Numbered from the stretch's first letter, positions 22,586 through 32,449 are shown. The stretch: 64,000 nt of DNA from Mycobacterium sp. AT1 (GCF_002043095.1 NZ_MVOC01000028.1:902-64901); one strand, 5' to 3'. Numbers and translations: made by a program. The notes: generated by a model not told the origin, from the letters alone.

Positions 22586-25500
22586 CACCGCAGCACGGTA
22601 CGCACCCGACGCAGATCCACGATGCCCGGCGCGCCCACGTCGGTGGACTGACGGGCCTGTTTCTCCCGAATGTCGGACACGTCGACGTGACCGGGGGTGA
22701 ATCCGGTGGCCTCGAACCGTCGTCCCCGTCGCGATTCCGCTTCGACGGCGTTGACGGGAGGGTTGTCGTAGGACCGGCCGCCGGGGTGGCTGACGTGGTA
22801 CGTGCAGCCGCCCCGCGAGGTCCCGCTGGCGAGGTCGATGAGCTCGAACCGCAGCGGGTCGTCGACGGTGATGGAGGGGTGCAATGCGCTCGGCGGTTGC
22901 CACGCCCGGTAGCGAACGCCGCCGACCTGGACGTCGCCGTTGCCGGTCGCCAGCAGCGGGATTGGGTATCCGTTGGCGGTGACGACGTACCGGTCGCGGT
23001 CTGCGCCGATCAAGCGGACCTGCAGGCGTTCGACGGAGGAGTCGACGTAGCGGGCCGTGCCGCCTGCGGTCGACTCCTCGCCGAGGACGTTCCACGGTTC
23101 GATCGCGCCGCGAAGTTCGATCTCGACACCGTCGAACACGGCCGTGCCGACACGCGGGAAGCGGAACTCCGTGAAGGGATCGAGCCAGCTGGTGTCGAAC
23201 GCGATGCCGTGCGCACGAAGATCGGCCGCCACGTCGGCGATGTCCTGAATGATGAAGTGCGGCAACAGGTACCGGCCGTGAAGGTTGGCCCCGTGACGGA
23301 TCAGCGGCGCGCGCAGCGGCTTGTCCCAGAACCATGACACCAGGGAGCGCACCAACAGCGACTGGACCATTGCCATCTGGAAGTGCGGTGGCATCTCGAA
23401 GCCGCGGAGCTCCAACAGCCCCAACCGCCCCCGTGCGCTGTCCGGACTGTAGAGCTTGTCGATGCAGAACTCGGCGCGGTGGGTGTTGCCGGTGATGTCG
23501 GTGAGGAGGTGCCGGAGGGCGCGGTCGGTGATCCACGGCAATGAATTGTCTTCGCTCTCGGGTTCCGCTGTGAGGCGGGCGATCTCGGCGAAGGCGATCT
23601 CCAACTCGTACAGCGAATCCGGGCGGCCCTCATCGACGCGCGGCGCCTGCGAGGTGGTCCCGATGAAGCGTCCCGAGAACAGATAGGACAGGGCCGGGTG
23701 GCGCTGCCAATAGGTCAGCATCGACACCAGAAGGTCGGGCCGCCGCAGCATCGGGGACTCGGCGGGCGTGATTCCGCCGAGAGTGATGTGGTTGCCGCCG
23801 CCGGTGCCCCCATGGGTGCCGTCGACGTCGAACGACTCCGTCGACAGGCGCGTGAGTCGCGCTTGCTCGTAAAGGGTTTCGAGCTGCTGCCGCTGCTCGG
23901 CGAAGCTGGTGGTCGGGGCGACGTTGACCTCGATGACGCCGGGGTCTGGCGTCACCGACATCGTCGTGAGCCGCTCGTCGGACGGTGGCCCGTAACCCTC
24001 CAGCACCAGCGGACAATTGACCTCGGCGGCCGCCGCCTCCAGCCGCGACACCACGTCGACGAAGTGTTCGAGCTCCTCGGTCGGCGGAAGGAAGACGTAC
24101 AGCACGCCGTCGCGGACCTCGGCGACCATCGCGGTGATGGGGGCGCCGTCGGCCTCCTCGACTTCGGGTTCGACGTCCTCCGAGTCGTCGTCGAGAAGCT
24201 TGCCGCGAGGAGCAAGGGGGTCCGCTTCGTGCGAGGCGCGGGGCGGCTTCCAGCTGACGGCGTCGAGCGGCAGGCGCAGGCCGGCCGGCGAGTCGCCCGA
24301 CAGCAGCACGATGCGTCCCCGTCGGAACTGCCAGTCCGCGCTGGCCCAACCGGTTTCGTCCTCCCGGCGGTGCAGCGGCAAGACATACGCACTCGGTTCG
24401 GTGACCGACTGGTCCAACCGGGTTAGCAGATTCGCTCTGGCGTCGGGGGTGTCGGACTCGAGGTCGTCGCTGCCTGCCACCGGGTCACCGGCGGGCTGCC
24501 GAACCGCTGCGGCCAACTGGCCGAGGGCGTCCTCGTAGGCCGGTCGAACCTGGGAATCGGGCAGTCCGAGCCCGGTGGCCACGGCTCCGAGGACCCGTCC
24601 TGCCGAATCGGCAGGCACCGGGTCGGCGGGAGACTCGGCCCACGGGTCGGCGAGGAGCGCGGGATTGGTCCAGAGCGGCTGCCCGTCGGCCCGCCAGTGC
24701 AGCATGATCTGCCAGCGCGGCAACGGTTCTCCGGGATACCACTTGCCCTGCGATCGCTGCACCAGCCCCTGCGGCGCCCAGATTTCCTTGAGCCTGGCGG
24801 CTAGGGCCGAGGCCCGTTCGCGTTTGTGCGGTCCGTCGGCGTCGGTGGTCCATTCCGGGTCGACCTGGTTGTCGATGGAGACGAACGTCGGCTCGCCGCC
24901 CATGGTCAACCGGACGTCGGCCGCGGCCATCCGGGCGTCGACTGCGGCGCCGAGGTCGACGATGGAGTCCCACGCGGCGGGTGTGTACGGCAGCGTGACG
25001 CGGGGGTCTTCGTGCACCCGGGTGACGAGGTTGGAGAAGTCGAGCGTCACCCCGCACGGGTCGGTGGCTCCCGTGATCGGCGCGGCGGACGCCGGATGCG
25101 GCGTCGCCGACAGCGGGATGTGGCCTTCACCGGCGAACAGCGCCGAGGTGGGGTCCAGACCGATCCAGCCCGCGCCGGGAATGTAGACCTCGGTCCAGGC
25201 GTGCAGGTCGGTGAAGTCGGCGACGGGTCCCGACGGCCCGTCCAACGCCTTGACGTCCGACGTCAGTTGAACCAGGTAGCCCGACACGAAGCGGGCAGCC
25301 AGACCCATTTGGCGCAGCACCGACACCATCAACCAGGCCGAGTCGCGGCAGGATCCGATCGCGGTCTGCAAGGTGTGGTCCGGCGTCTGCACACCGGCCT
25401 CCATGCGGACGCTGTAGCCCACGTCGGCGTTGATGGCCCCGTTGAGCGCGACGAGGAAGTCGATGGTGCGGGTGCCGGGACGAACGGTGAAGTTTCTGAC

Positions 25501-25911
25501 CCAGTCCTTGGCGAGCTCGCCGGGACCGGAGCCCTCGCCGTCCTCGTCGACCGGCCGCAGGTAGGGCTTCAGATCCTCCAGCAGCGCTTTCGGATATTGG
25601 AAGGGCCACGTCTCGGCGAAGTCTTCGATGAAGAAGTCGAAGGGGTTGATGACCTTCAGGTCGGCGATCAGGCCGACGGTGATCGTCAGTTCGCGCGTCC
25701 GAGTGGGGAACACCAGCCGGGCGAGAAAGTTGCCGAACGCGTCCTGCTGCCAGTTCACGAAGTGATCGGCAGGCTCGACCTGCAGCGAATACGCCTCGAT
25801 CGGGGTGCGCGAGTGCGGCGCCGGACGAAGACGGACGACGTGCGGATGAACCTCTACCAGCCGGTCGAACGTGTAACTGGTCCGATGCTCCAGCCCCACC
25901 TTGATTCCCAT
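22585..25911 (-). CDS. Large transglutaminase-DUF2126 protein (Rv2566-like)
   Basis: 1,108 residues. The N-terminal third is a transglutaminase: beta domain at about 1-120, then IGSCRDSAWLMVSVLRQMG (Cys), TDLHAWTEVY (His) and WIGLDPTSALFAGEGH (Asp). The rest is DUF2126, with GGEPTFVSID, the PLPRWQ region, a mid-protein acidic segment (about 560-590), GGGNHITLGG, LLELRGFEMPPHF and HVSHPGGRSYDNPPVNA. I start at the ATG 25911 (MGIKVGLEHRT), with GGTGGGA upstream, rather than the GTG six codons earlier. It is the first gene of the operon. No signal peptide is visible, so it should act in the cytoplasm. Confidence 0.9.
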   Translation of the reverse strand: MGIKVGLEHRTSYTFDRLVEVHPHVVRLRPAPHSRTPIEAYSLQVEPADHFVNWQQDAFGNFLARLVFPTRTRELTITVGLIADLKVINPFDFFIEDFAETWPFQYPKALLEDLKPYLRPVDEDGEGSGPGELAKDWVRNFTVRPGTRTIDFLVALNGAINADVGYSVRMEAGVQTPDHTLQTAIGSCRDSAWLMVSVLRQMGLAARFVSGYLVQLTSDVKALDGPSGPVADFTDLHAWTEVYIPGAGWIGLDPTSALFAGEGHIPLSATPHPASAAPITGATDPCGVTLDFSNLVTRVHEDPRVTLPYTPAAWDSIVDLGAAVDARMAAADVRLTMGGEPTFVSIDNQVDPEWTTDADGPHKRERASALAARLKEIWAPQGLVQRSQGKWYPGEPLPRWQIMLHWRADGQPLWTNPALLADPWAESPADPVPADSAGRVLGAVATGLGLPDSQVRPAYEDALGQLAAAVRQPAGDPVAGSDDLESDTPDARANLLTRLDQSVTEPSAYVLPLHRREDETGWASADWQFRRGRIVLLSGDSPAGLRLPLDAVSWKPPRASHEADPLAPRGKLLDDDSEDVEPEVEEADGAPITAMVAEVRDGVLYVFLPPTEELEHFVDVVSRLEAAAAEVNCPLVLEGYGPPSDERLTTMSVTPDPGVIEVNVAPTTSFAEQRQQLETLYEQARLTRLSTESFDVDGTHGGTGGGNHITLGGITPAESPMLRRPDLLVSMLTYWQRHPALSYLFSGRFIGTTSQAPRVDEGRPDSLYELEIAFAEIARLTAEPESEDNSLPWITDRALRHLLTDITGNTHRAEFCIDKLYSPDSARGRLGLLELRGFEMPPHFQMAMVQSLLVRSLVSWFWDKPLRAPLIRHGANLHGRYLLPHFIIQDIADVAADLRAHGIAFDTSWLDPFTEFRFPRVGTAVFDGVEIELRGAIEPWNVLGEESTAGGTARYVDSSVERLQVRLIGADRDRYVVTANGYPIPLLATGNGDVQVGGVRYRAWQPPSALHPSITVDDPLRFELIDLASGTSRGGCTYHVSHPGGRSYDNPPVNAVEAESRRGRRFEATGFTPGHVDVSDIREKQARQSTDVGAPGIVDLRRVRTVLR

Positions 25912-25965
25912 AGGCGTTGATCCCACCACACCCGGACGGGGGGTGCATCGTCGAAGGGGGCGAAG

Positions 25966-26895
25966 TCAGCCCTGGGCGTCGCGGGCGATCAGGGTGCCCT
26001 TGGGGCGCAACACCAGGACGAGAACACCGGCAATCACGATGCCAACCAGGTTGACCACGAGCTGGAGCGCCGACTTGGCGGCAACGTCCCACGCCCCGAC
26101 CGTTGCTGCGACGACGGCAAAACCCGCCGCGGTCACGGTGTAGACGGAGATGAAGACGCCGACGAGTCCGGTCGCCTTCGCCGAGACCAAGGACAGCATG
26201 CCCGCCGCACCGGCCAGCAACGCCACGACGAAGGAGATGGGGCCGACCTTGAAGATGAAGTCGACCTCGCTGACGTGCTGGACGCTGTCCAGGGTCAACC
26301 AGCCGAGCGCTTCGGCGGCCATGGTGGCGAGCCCGGTGACGCCCATGGCGATCGGGAACCCGACGACGAGGGCCGTGGCGGCGCGCTTTGCCAGACTTCG
26401 CCTGCGCTGCACCAGCGCAACGGACAGCGCCGCCAGTGGACCGAACTCCGGTCCGAGCACCATCGCGCCCACCACGGTCACCGTGGAATCGGTGACGACC
26501 CCGACGGCGGTGAGCAGACACGCCAGGGTGAGAAACAACACGAAGGTGACCGACAGCGTGGACTCCTCGCGGGTGCGCCCGATCAGTTCGTCCCACAGCA
26601 ACGCGTCGGCGGGATCTCCGACCGCCTCGTCCTCGGCGCGATGCGCGCGGGTGGACAACACCGTGTCGAGGACTTCGAGGGTGATCGCGCCCCGATGCTG
26701 GACGTCGAGGGCCTTGAGTTGGCGGATGAGGCCGTTGGCGCATTCGCGCGCGACGTCGGCGGTGATCTCGTCACCCACGGGGTCGAGCGCGGCGCCAGGG
26801 TAGAGCAACAGATTTGCCACGCCGACCTCCCCGCGGAGGATGTCGATCACCTCGTCGCGAAGGTCCTCCGGCGCGATCACACGCAAGTGCAGCAC
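25966..26895 (-). CDS. DUF389 membrane protein
   Basis: A 309-residue protein with an N-terminal cytoplasmic alpha/beta region (about 1-110) and a DUF389 membrane domain of about six helices. Conserved stretches include GAMVLGPEFGPLAALSVALVQRRR and AGAAGMLSLVSAKATGLVGVFISV. I take the GTG at 26895 (VLHLRVIAPEDLR) as start, the usual opening in actinobacterial members. The function is unknown; a transport role has been guessed. It lies 54 bases upstream of the transglutaminase operon on the same strand and might be co-transcribed. Confidence 0.82.
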   Translation of the reverse strand: MLHLRVIAPEDLRDEVIDILRGEVGVANLLLYPGAALDPVGDEITADVARECANGLIRQLKALDVQHRGAITLEVLDTVLSTRAHRAEDEAVGDPADALLWDELIGRTREESTLSVTFVLFLTLACLLTAVGVVTDSTVTVVGAMVLGPEFGPLAALSVALVQRRRSLAKRAATALVVGFPIAMGVTGLATMAAEALGWLTLDSVQHVSEVDFIFKVGPISFVVALLAGAAGMLSLVSAKATGLVGVFISVYTVTAAGFAVVAATVGAWDVAAKSALQLVVNLVGIVIAGVLVLVLRPKGTLIARDAQG

Positions 26896-26973
26896 GGTGC
26901 GCACGTTAGCCCGAACATCACGCGGTCGAAACGAACTGGCGCTAAATGTGGGCACTCCACACGAACCTGTTGT

Positions 26974-27039
26974 AAATTCACATCGCTGTCACTCATTTCG
27001 CTATTTCGGCAGGAAACTGGAGATCAACGCTGTGAATTT
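26974..27039. promoter_or_regulatory. Spaced inverted repeat before the DeoR gene
   Basis: AAATTCACA (26974-26982) and its exact reverse complement TGTGAATTT (27031-27039) flank a 48-base AT-richer stretch just upstream of the deoR start at 27054. DeoR-family repressors often use spaced half-sites and DNA looping, so these may be two operator halves. The repeats are seen; the role is inferred. Confidence 0.4.
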
Positions 27040-27053
27040 TGCACAGTTTGGGT

Positions 27054-27866
27054 GTGCCTGACGTGGACGCCAAGGCGCGGCGGACGCGGATTGAAGAACG
27101 CGTCCACGCGGAGCGCGAAGTCGGCTACGCCGACCTGGCCGCCGAATTCGACGTCTCCGAGATGACGATCCGGCGCGACATGGAGGCGTTGGAGGCCTTG
27201 GGCGTCGTCCGTCGGGTGGTCGGCGGCGCCATCGCGTTGAAGGGCAAGGACAGCGAACCGACATTCGAGACCAGGATCGCCAACGCCGCAGAGGAGAAGC
27301 GTCACATCGCCGATGCAGTGGCCGAACTCATCGGGCCCGGCGAGACGCTGATCCTCGACTCCGGGAGTACCGCACTGGCGGTTGCGCAGTCCCTCCGCGG
27401 GCGCCGCCTTGGTTTGACCGTTCTCACCCCCAGCGTTCTCGCCGCGTTGGAACTGGTCGACGAAGCCGACACCACCGTCGTGCTGACCGGTGGCGAGCTG
27501 CGCCCCAGCGAGCTCAGCCTGATTGGCCCCGCGGCCGAAGACACCCTCTCCCAATACAACTGCGACACGTTCGTGATGGGCGTGGCAGGCATCGACGGTC
27601 TTCGCGGCATCTCCGACTACCACCAAGCCGACAGCAGAGTGAAGCGCGCCGCGATCGCGCGCGCCGACCGGGTGATCGTGGCCGCCGATCGGAGCAAGCT
27701 CGGCAGGGTCACCTTCACCAGCATCGCCGCGCTGGGCGACATTCACGTCATCATCACCGACGGCGATCCCGAACACCCGACCCTGGTCGCCGCGCGCAAG
27801 GAAGGCGTCGTGGTCGTGTGCGTCGACGGACTTGACGCCCCCGCCGGCGAGGTCGAATCGCTGTGA
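27054..27866 (+). CDS. DeoR-family repressor of the sugar operon
   Basis: About 270 residues: an N-terminal helix-turn-helix (YADLAAEFDVSEMTIRRDMEALEALG), then the DeoR sugar-phosphate-sensing domain with LILDSGSTALAVAQSL, VVLTGGELRPSELSLIG, VMGVAGIDGLRGISDYHQADSRVKRA and VAADRSKLGR. These usually release DNA when a phosphorylated sugar binds. The start is uncertain: GTG 27054, GTG 27063 and TTG 27039 are in frame. The stop overlaps the kinase start as GTGA, so it is the first gene of the operon and likely controls it. Confidence 0.88.
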   Translation: MPDVDAKARRTRIEERVHAEREVGYADLAAEFDVSEMTIRRDMEALEALGVVRRVVGGAIALKGKDSEPTFETRIANAAEEKRHIADAVAELIGPGETLILDSGSTALAVAQSLRGRRLGLTVLTPSVLAALELVDEADTTVVLTGGELRPSELSLIGPAAEDTLSQYNCDTFVMGVAGIDGLRGISDYHQADSRVKRAAIARADRVIVAADRSKLGRVTFTSIAALGDIHVIITDGDPEHPTLVAARKEGVVVVCVDGLDAPAGEVESL

Positions 27867-29359
27867 GCACCAAGACCATCGGCGTCGACGTCGGCACCAC
27901 GGGCACCAAGACGGTGGTCTTCGACACCGACCTCGGCATCGTCGCCCAAGCCTCGCGTGAGACGGCACTGCACTCACCCGGCCCCGGGTACGCCGAAGCC
28001 GACACCGGCCAATGGCACCGCAACGTGGTCGACTCCATCCGAGAGGCCCTGCACACCAGCGGAATCAAGGGCGAGTCGGTGACGGCGATCGCCGTCACGG
28101 GCATGGTGCCCGCCGTGGTGGCGCTCGACGACCGCGGTCAGCCGTTGCGTCCCGCCATCCTCCAAAACGACGCCAGGGCGCACCGTGAAGTTGCCGACCT
28201 CGCCGGAGCACTGGCGGACGTCGACCTGGTGACGATGACGGGGTCGGCGCTGACCCAACAGTCGGTGGCGCCGACCACGGCGTGGCTGCGCACGCACGAA
28301 CCGGACGTCTACGAGCGCACCGCGCACTTCGTCGGCTCCTACGACTGGGTGCTGACGGCCCTCGGCGCCGACGTTCACGTCGAGCAGAACTGGGCGCTCG
28401 AGTCGGGACTGTTCACCATCGACGGCGACGTCGCGGCACCCGTCCTCGCAGCGGCGGATCTCGACCCCGGCAAGCTCGCCCCCGTCCACCGTCCTGGCAC
28501 CAAGGTCGGCGAATTGAGCAGCGAGGCGGCACGTTCGACCGGCTTGGCGGCGGGCACTGCGCTGATCGTCGGCGGCGCCGACCACGTCCTGTCCGCCTTC
28601 GCGGCGGGGGTGAACGAACCCGGCGACGCCCTGGTCAAACTCGGCGGCGCAGGCGACATCCTGGTCGCCAGTGACACCCGGGTGGTCGACGAACGCCTGT
28701 ACCTCGACGCCCATCCCGTCCCTGGCCACTGGTTGCCGAACGGGTGCATGGCCACCAGCGGCAGCCTGATCAGATGGTTTCAGACGCTCGTCGGCGGTGC
28801 CGACCTCGCCGACCTCGACGTCGACGCCACTGCCACCGCACCGGCGGAGGTGCTGTGCCTGCCGTACTTCCTCGGCGAGAAGAGCCCGCTGCACGACCCC
28901 GACCTCCGCGGCGTCTTCGCCGGCATGCACCTGGGCCACGGGCGCGCCGACCTCTACCGGTCGGTGTTGGAGGCGATCGCGTTCGGGTTCCGGCATCACG
29001 TCGACGTCTTCACCGACATAGGCATCGCACCGCGCCGGGTGATGATCACCAACGGCGGGTCGAAGTCCACGCTCTGGAAGCAGATCCACGCCGACGTCCT
29101 CGGCATCGAGATGCGGCCCGTCAGAGGACATCCCGGTGCCTCCCTCGGCGCCGCCGTGATCGCTGCGGTCGGCGTGGGGGCGCTCGACGATTGGTCCGAC
29201 GCCGCCCGGTTCGTCAGCTTCGACCCACCCGTCGTGCCCGACCCGACCCGACGCGCAATCTACGACGACGCATATGAGAACTGGCGCCGCCTCGGAACGG
29301 CGGTGGCGCCCATCTCACACGCGATGGCGAGACGTCCCCGAAGAGATTTCGACAAGTGA
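27863..29359 (+). CDS. FGGY-family carbohydrate kinase (xylulokinase-like)
   Basis: A 498-residue sugar kinase. The N-terminal actin-like motif is GVDVGTTGTKTVVFD, the catalytic aspartate is in IVGGADHVLSAFAAG, and the C-terminal nucleotide motif is ITNGGSKSTLWKQIHADVLG. The closest family feel is xylulokinase, but the usual substrate tryptophan in the ILWND segment is Gln here (ILQNDARAH), so the substrate may be another ketose or polyol. It overlaps the DeoR gene by 4 bases (GTGA) and precedes the transporter genes. It phosphorylates the imported sugar, probably creating the inducer. Confidence 0.88.
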   Translation: MSTKTIGVDVGTTGTKTVVFDTDLGIVAQASRETALHSPGPGYAEADTGQWHRNVVDSIREALHTSGIKGESVTAIAVTGMVPAVVALDDRGQPLRPAILQNDARAHREVADLAGALADVDLVTMTGSALTQQSVAPTTAWLRTHEPDVYERTAHFVGSYDWVLTALGADVHVEQNWALESGLFTIDGDVAAPVLAAADLDPGKLAPVHRPGTKVGELSSEAARSTGLAAGTALIVGGADHVLSAFAAGVNEPGDALVKLGGAGDILVASDTRVVDERLYLDAHPVPGHWLPNGCMATSGSLIRWFQTLVGGADLADLDVDATATAPAEVLCLPYFLGEKSPLHDPDLRGVFAGMHLGHGRADLYRSVLEAIAFGFRHHVDVFTDIGIAPRRVMITNGGSKSTLWKQIHADVLGIEMRPVRGHPGASLGAAVIAAVGVGALDDWSDAARFVSFDPPVVPDPTRRAIYDDAYENWRRLGTAVAPISHAMARRPRRDFDK

Positions 29360-29367
29360 AAGGATCT

Positions 29368-30702
29368 GTGCCGCAAATGAAGTCAACGACTCCCCCGACA
29401 CCACGGCGGAGGCGGCCGGTCTTGGCCGCGCCCGTCCTCGCGCTACTGGCCGTCCTCACCCTGATGCTCAGCGCCTGCGCGGGCAGCGGCGGCCCCGAGC
29501 AGACCCAGGCGACGGGCACCGGTGACGTCGGAAAGGACGTCTCGGGAACCGTCCGCATCCTCATGGAGAACGTGCCGGACACCGACGTCGTCAAGGCGAT
29601 GGTGCCGGAGTTCAACAAGGACTACCCAAACGTCAAGGTCGACATCGAGACCCTGACGTACGACCAGATGCGCGACAAGCTGGTGTCGTCCTTCCAGTCG
29701 TCGTCGCCGACCTACGACCTCATCATCGTCGACAACCCGTGGATGGTGGACTTCGCCAAGGCGAACTTCCTGCAGCCGTTGGACTCTCGCATCGCCAGCA
29801 CCCCGGACTACGACGACGCCGACTTCTTCAAGCCGCTCACCGACATCGCAGAAGTCGACGGAGTGAAGTACGGCGTGCCGTTCTACAACTACGCCCTCGG
29901 CTACCTGTACAACGCCGACGACCTGACCGCCGCCAAGCTTCCGGTGCCCACCAACCTCGACGAACTGGTCAGCACCTCCAAGGCGTTGAAGGTCGGCGAC
30001 CGTGCGGGCATCGCGATGCAACCCCAGCGGGGCTACAAGATCTTCGAGGAGTGGGGCAACTGGCTGTTCGCCGCGGGCGGTTCCATCTACGGCCCGGACG
30101 GCAAGCCGACGCTGAACACCCCGCAGGCGAAGCAGGCCCTCAACGCCTACGTCGACACGTACAAGACCGCCGCGCCGCCGAACAGCCTTAACTGGGCCTT
30201 CGACGAGGCGTTCCGGTCGGTCTCCAGTGACCAGGCCGCCTCGATGATCAGCTACAACTGGAACCTGCCCGCGCTCAACGCACCCGGCTCGGGTCCCTCG
30301 GCTGGCAAGTACAAGCTGGCCGAGATCCCCGGCGGCAAGCAGGTTCTCGGCTCGTGGAGTTGGTCCATTCCGGCCAACTCGGGTGCGGCCGACGCTGCCT
30401 GGGCGTTCACGTCGTGGCTCACGTCAAAGGCACACGACGTGCAGCGCACCGAGAAGGGCGGCGCCGCCATCCGGCAGAGCACACTGCAGGATCCGGCCGT
30501 CCTGAACGGTCCGCTCGGCGCCGACTACTACAAGACCGTCGAGAAGATGCTCGGCAACGCCGCGCCGCTCAGCCAGGGTCCCAGCGGCGAGGAGATGATC
30601 CAGGCCGTCGGAACCGAACTCAACGAGGCGGTCGCAGGCACCAAGAGCGTCGACGACGCACTGGCGGCCGCGCAGGCCGCCGCCGAGAAGATCCAGGGCT
30701 AG
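29368..30702 (+). CDS. Sugar ABC transporter substrate-binding lipoprotein
   Basis: About 444 residues, an extracellular solute-binding protein family 1 member. The N-terminus has basic residues, a hydrophobic stretch and the lipobox LSAC, so it should be anchored by lipidation outside the membrane. The mature part opens GTVRILMENVPDTDVVKAMVPEF and has YDLIIVDNPWMVDFAKANFLQPLD, typical of oligosaccharide or polyol binders. Starts at GTG 29356, GTG 29368 and ATG 29377 are all possible; AAAGGA at 29359-29364 favours 29368 or 29377. It is followed by two permeases and an ATPase. Confidence 0.88.
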   Translation: MPQMKSTTPPTPRRRRPVLAAPVLALLAVLTLMLSACAGSGGPEQTQATGTGDVGKDVSGTVRILMENVPDTDVVKAMVPEFNKDYPNVKVDIETLTYDQMRDKLVSSFQSSSPTYDLIIVDNPWMVDFAKANFLQPLDSRIASTPDYDDADFFKPLTDIAEVDGVKYGVPFYNYALGYLYNADDLTAAKLPVPTNLDELVSTSKALKVGDRAGIAMQPQRGYKIFEEWGNWLFAAGGSIYGPDGKPTLNTPQAKQALNAYVDTYKTAAPPNSLNWAFDEAFRSVSSDQAASMISYNWNLPALNAPGSGPSAGKYKLAEIPGGKQVLGSWSWSIPANSGAADAAWAFTSWLTSKAHDVQRTEKGGAAIRQSTLQDPAVLNGPLGADYYKTVEKMLGNAAPLSQGPSGEEMIQAVGTELNEAVAGTKSVDDALAAAQAAAEKIQG

Positions 30703-30763
30703 CCCCCGCCCCCAGGGCTAGCCGCATGAAGCCGACCACCCCCCGAAAGGAGCGACGACGACC

Positions 30764-31615
30764 GTGACGTTCAAACATGGCATGGTCGCCCCCCTCGTCG
30801 CACTCTTCGTCGGGGTGGTCGGCTTCCCCCTCGGCTACGCGTTCTACCTCAGCGTGACCGACTACAAGCTGACCAGTCGCGGGACTCCGCGGCTCGTCGG
30901 CGCCGACAACTACGCCGCCACGTTTGGCGACGCCGCGTTCTGGCAGGCGTTCGGCACGACGGCGCTGTTCGTCGCGGTGGCCGTCGGGTTCGAACTGCTG
31001 ATTGGCCTGGCCATCGCACTGGCGCTGCAAAAGCAGCGCTGGGCAAGCGATCTCACCCGGTCGATGCTGCTGGCGCCGATGTTCATCACCCCGATCGCCG
31101 TCGGGTTGATCTTCCGGTTCCTGCTCAACGACCAGATCGGTGCGATCCCGCACCTCTTGCACGCCATCGGCGTCGACTACGACTTCTTCGGACCGGGCCG
31201 GGCCTTGTTCACCATCGCCTTCATCGACGTCTGGCAGTGGACGCCGTTCATGGTGTTGCTGCTGCTCGCCGGCCTCGAGTCCATCCCCAAGGCGCCGCTC
31301 GAAGCGGCCCGGGTGGACGGCGCGAGCGGCTGGTACGTGTTGCGCCGGGTCACGCTGCCGCTCCTGGCGCCGGTCCTCGTGGTGGCAGTGCTGCTGCGCT
31401 GTCTCGACGCCATGAAGGTCTTCGAATACGTCTTCGCCACCACTCGCGGCGGACCGGGCACCGAGACGCAGACGCTGCAGTACTTCATCTACCAGACCGG
31501 TATTCAGTTCTTCCGTCTCGGATCGGCGTCGTCGATGGCGTTCGTGGTGCTCGTGGTGGTGCTGACGATCATCGTCGTGGCGTTCCGCCGGATGGACAAG
31601 GCCAAGCAGTCATGA
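30764..31615 (+). CDS. Sugar ABC transporter permease (MalF/UgpA type)
   Basis: A 283-residue inner-membrane protein with six TM helices. The cytoplasmic EAA loop that contacts the ATPase is EAARVDGASGWYVLRRVTLP at about residues 181-200. It starts with GTG at 30764; AAAGG at 30746-30750 lies upstream. It overlaps the second permease gene by 4 bases (ATGA), consistent with a heterodimeric channel. Confidence 0.9.
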   Translation: MTFKHGMVAPLVALFVGVVGFPLGYAFYLSVTDYKLTSRGTPRLVGADNYAATFGDAAFWQAFGTTALFVAVAVGFELLIGLAIALALQKQRWASDLTRSMLLAPMFITPIAVGLIFRFLLNDQIGAIPHLLHAIGVDYDFFGPGRALFTIAFIDVWQWTPFMVLLLLAGLESIPKAPLEAARVDGASGWYVLRRVTLPLLAPVLVVAVLLRCLDAMKVFEYVFATTRGGPGTETQTLQYFIYQTGIQFFRLGSASSMAFVVLVVVLTIIVVAFRRMDKAKQS

Positions 31616-32427
31616 GAAGTTCACTGGCCCTTACCATCTGCCGGATCGCGCTGCTGTGGGCGGCGGGCATCTCGGTGCTGTTCCCGATCGCGTGGATCGC
31701 ACTGGCCAGCTTCAAGAACCCCGAGCAACTCAACGATCCGTTCCTGCTGTCCTTCACCCCCACCCTGGACGCCTGGCGCAACGTGCTGGCGTCGGGCATC
31801 CTGTCGGCCGCGGGGCGCAGCGCGGTCGTCGCTCTCGTCACGGTCGGCATCAGCGTCGTGGTCGGCGGCATGGGGGCCTATGCGATCGCGCGCTTCCGCG
31901 CCGGCGGCACGGCAACCCGGTTCGGAATGCTTGCCGCGCAAGTCCTTCCGCCGGCGGTGCTGGTGTTCCCGTTCCTCACCATGGCCTACGCGCTTCGGCT
32001 CAACGACACCCTCGTCCCCGTGATCTTCGCGCACCTGAGTTTCGTCCTGCCGGTGGTGACGTGGTTCCTGATCGGCTTCTTCGAGGCGGTGCCCCGATCC
32101 CTGGAGGAACAGGCCCAGGTGGACGGTTTCGGCCGCTTCGAGGCCTTCCGGCTGGTCGTTCTGCCGCAGGTCTACCCGGGCATGGGCGCCGCGGCCATCT
32201 TCGGCTTCACGCTGTCATGGAACGACCTCTTCTACGGGTTGATCCTTGCGCCAGGCAAGGCCGCCATCCTGCCGGTGGCCATCGCCGGGTTCAACACGTT
32301 CCGTGGCGTTCAGATCGGCTCCATGAGTGCCGCCATCCTGATCGCCGTCGTCCCCGTCGTCGTCGCGAGCTTCTTCATTCAGCGCAAGCTGGTGCAGGGG
32401 ATCAGCGGTGGCGCGGTGAAGTTCTAA
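31612..32427 (+). CDS. Sugar ABC transporter permease (MalG/UgpE type)
   Basis: A 271-residue inner-membrane protein with six TM helices and the EAA loop variant [21 protein letters not shown]. The start is the ATG at 31612, overlapping the first permease stop; the much longer open frame from 31237 is a shadow. It pairs with the preceding permease as the transport pore. Its C-terminal end [11 protein letters not shown] is typical of MalG-type permeases. Confidence 0.9.
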   Translation: MRSSLALTICRIALLWAAGISVLFPIAWIALASFKNPEQLNDPFLLSFTPTLDAWRNVLASGILSAAGRSAVVALVTVGISVVVGGMGAYAIARFRAGGTATRFGMLAAQVLPPAVLVFPFLTMAYALRLNDTLVPVIFAHLSFVLPVVTWFLIGFFEAVPRSLEEQAQVDGFGRFEAFRLVVLPQVYPGMGAAAIFGFTLSWNDLFYGLILAPGKAAILPVAIAGFNTFRGVQIGSMSAAILIAVVPVVVASFFIQRKLVQGISGGAVKF

Positions 32428-32449
32428 GAAGGTAGGTAGCCAACCACTC

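Noticed and set aside
19904..23536. A 1,210-codon open frame upstream of the ATP-grasp protein
   Set aside because: The first 317 codons lie in the wrong frame of the DUF2126 gene and are Arg/Pro-rich; the TGATG junction at 22585 marks the real start.
27974..29131. A 385-codon minus-strand frame opposite the FGGY kinase
   Set aside because: The kinase motifs on the plus strand are complete; the opposite frame is a GC-driven shadow.
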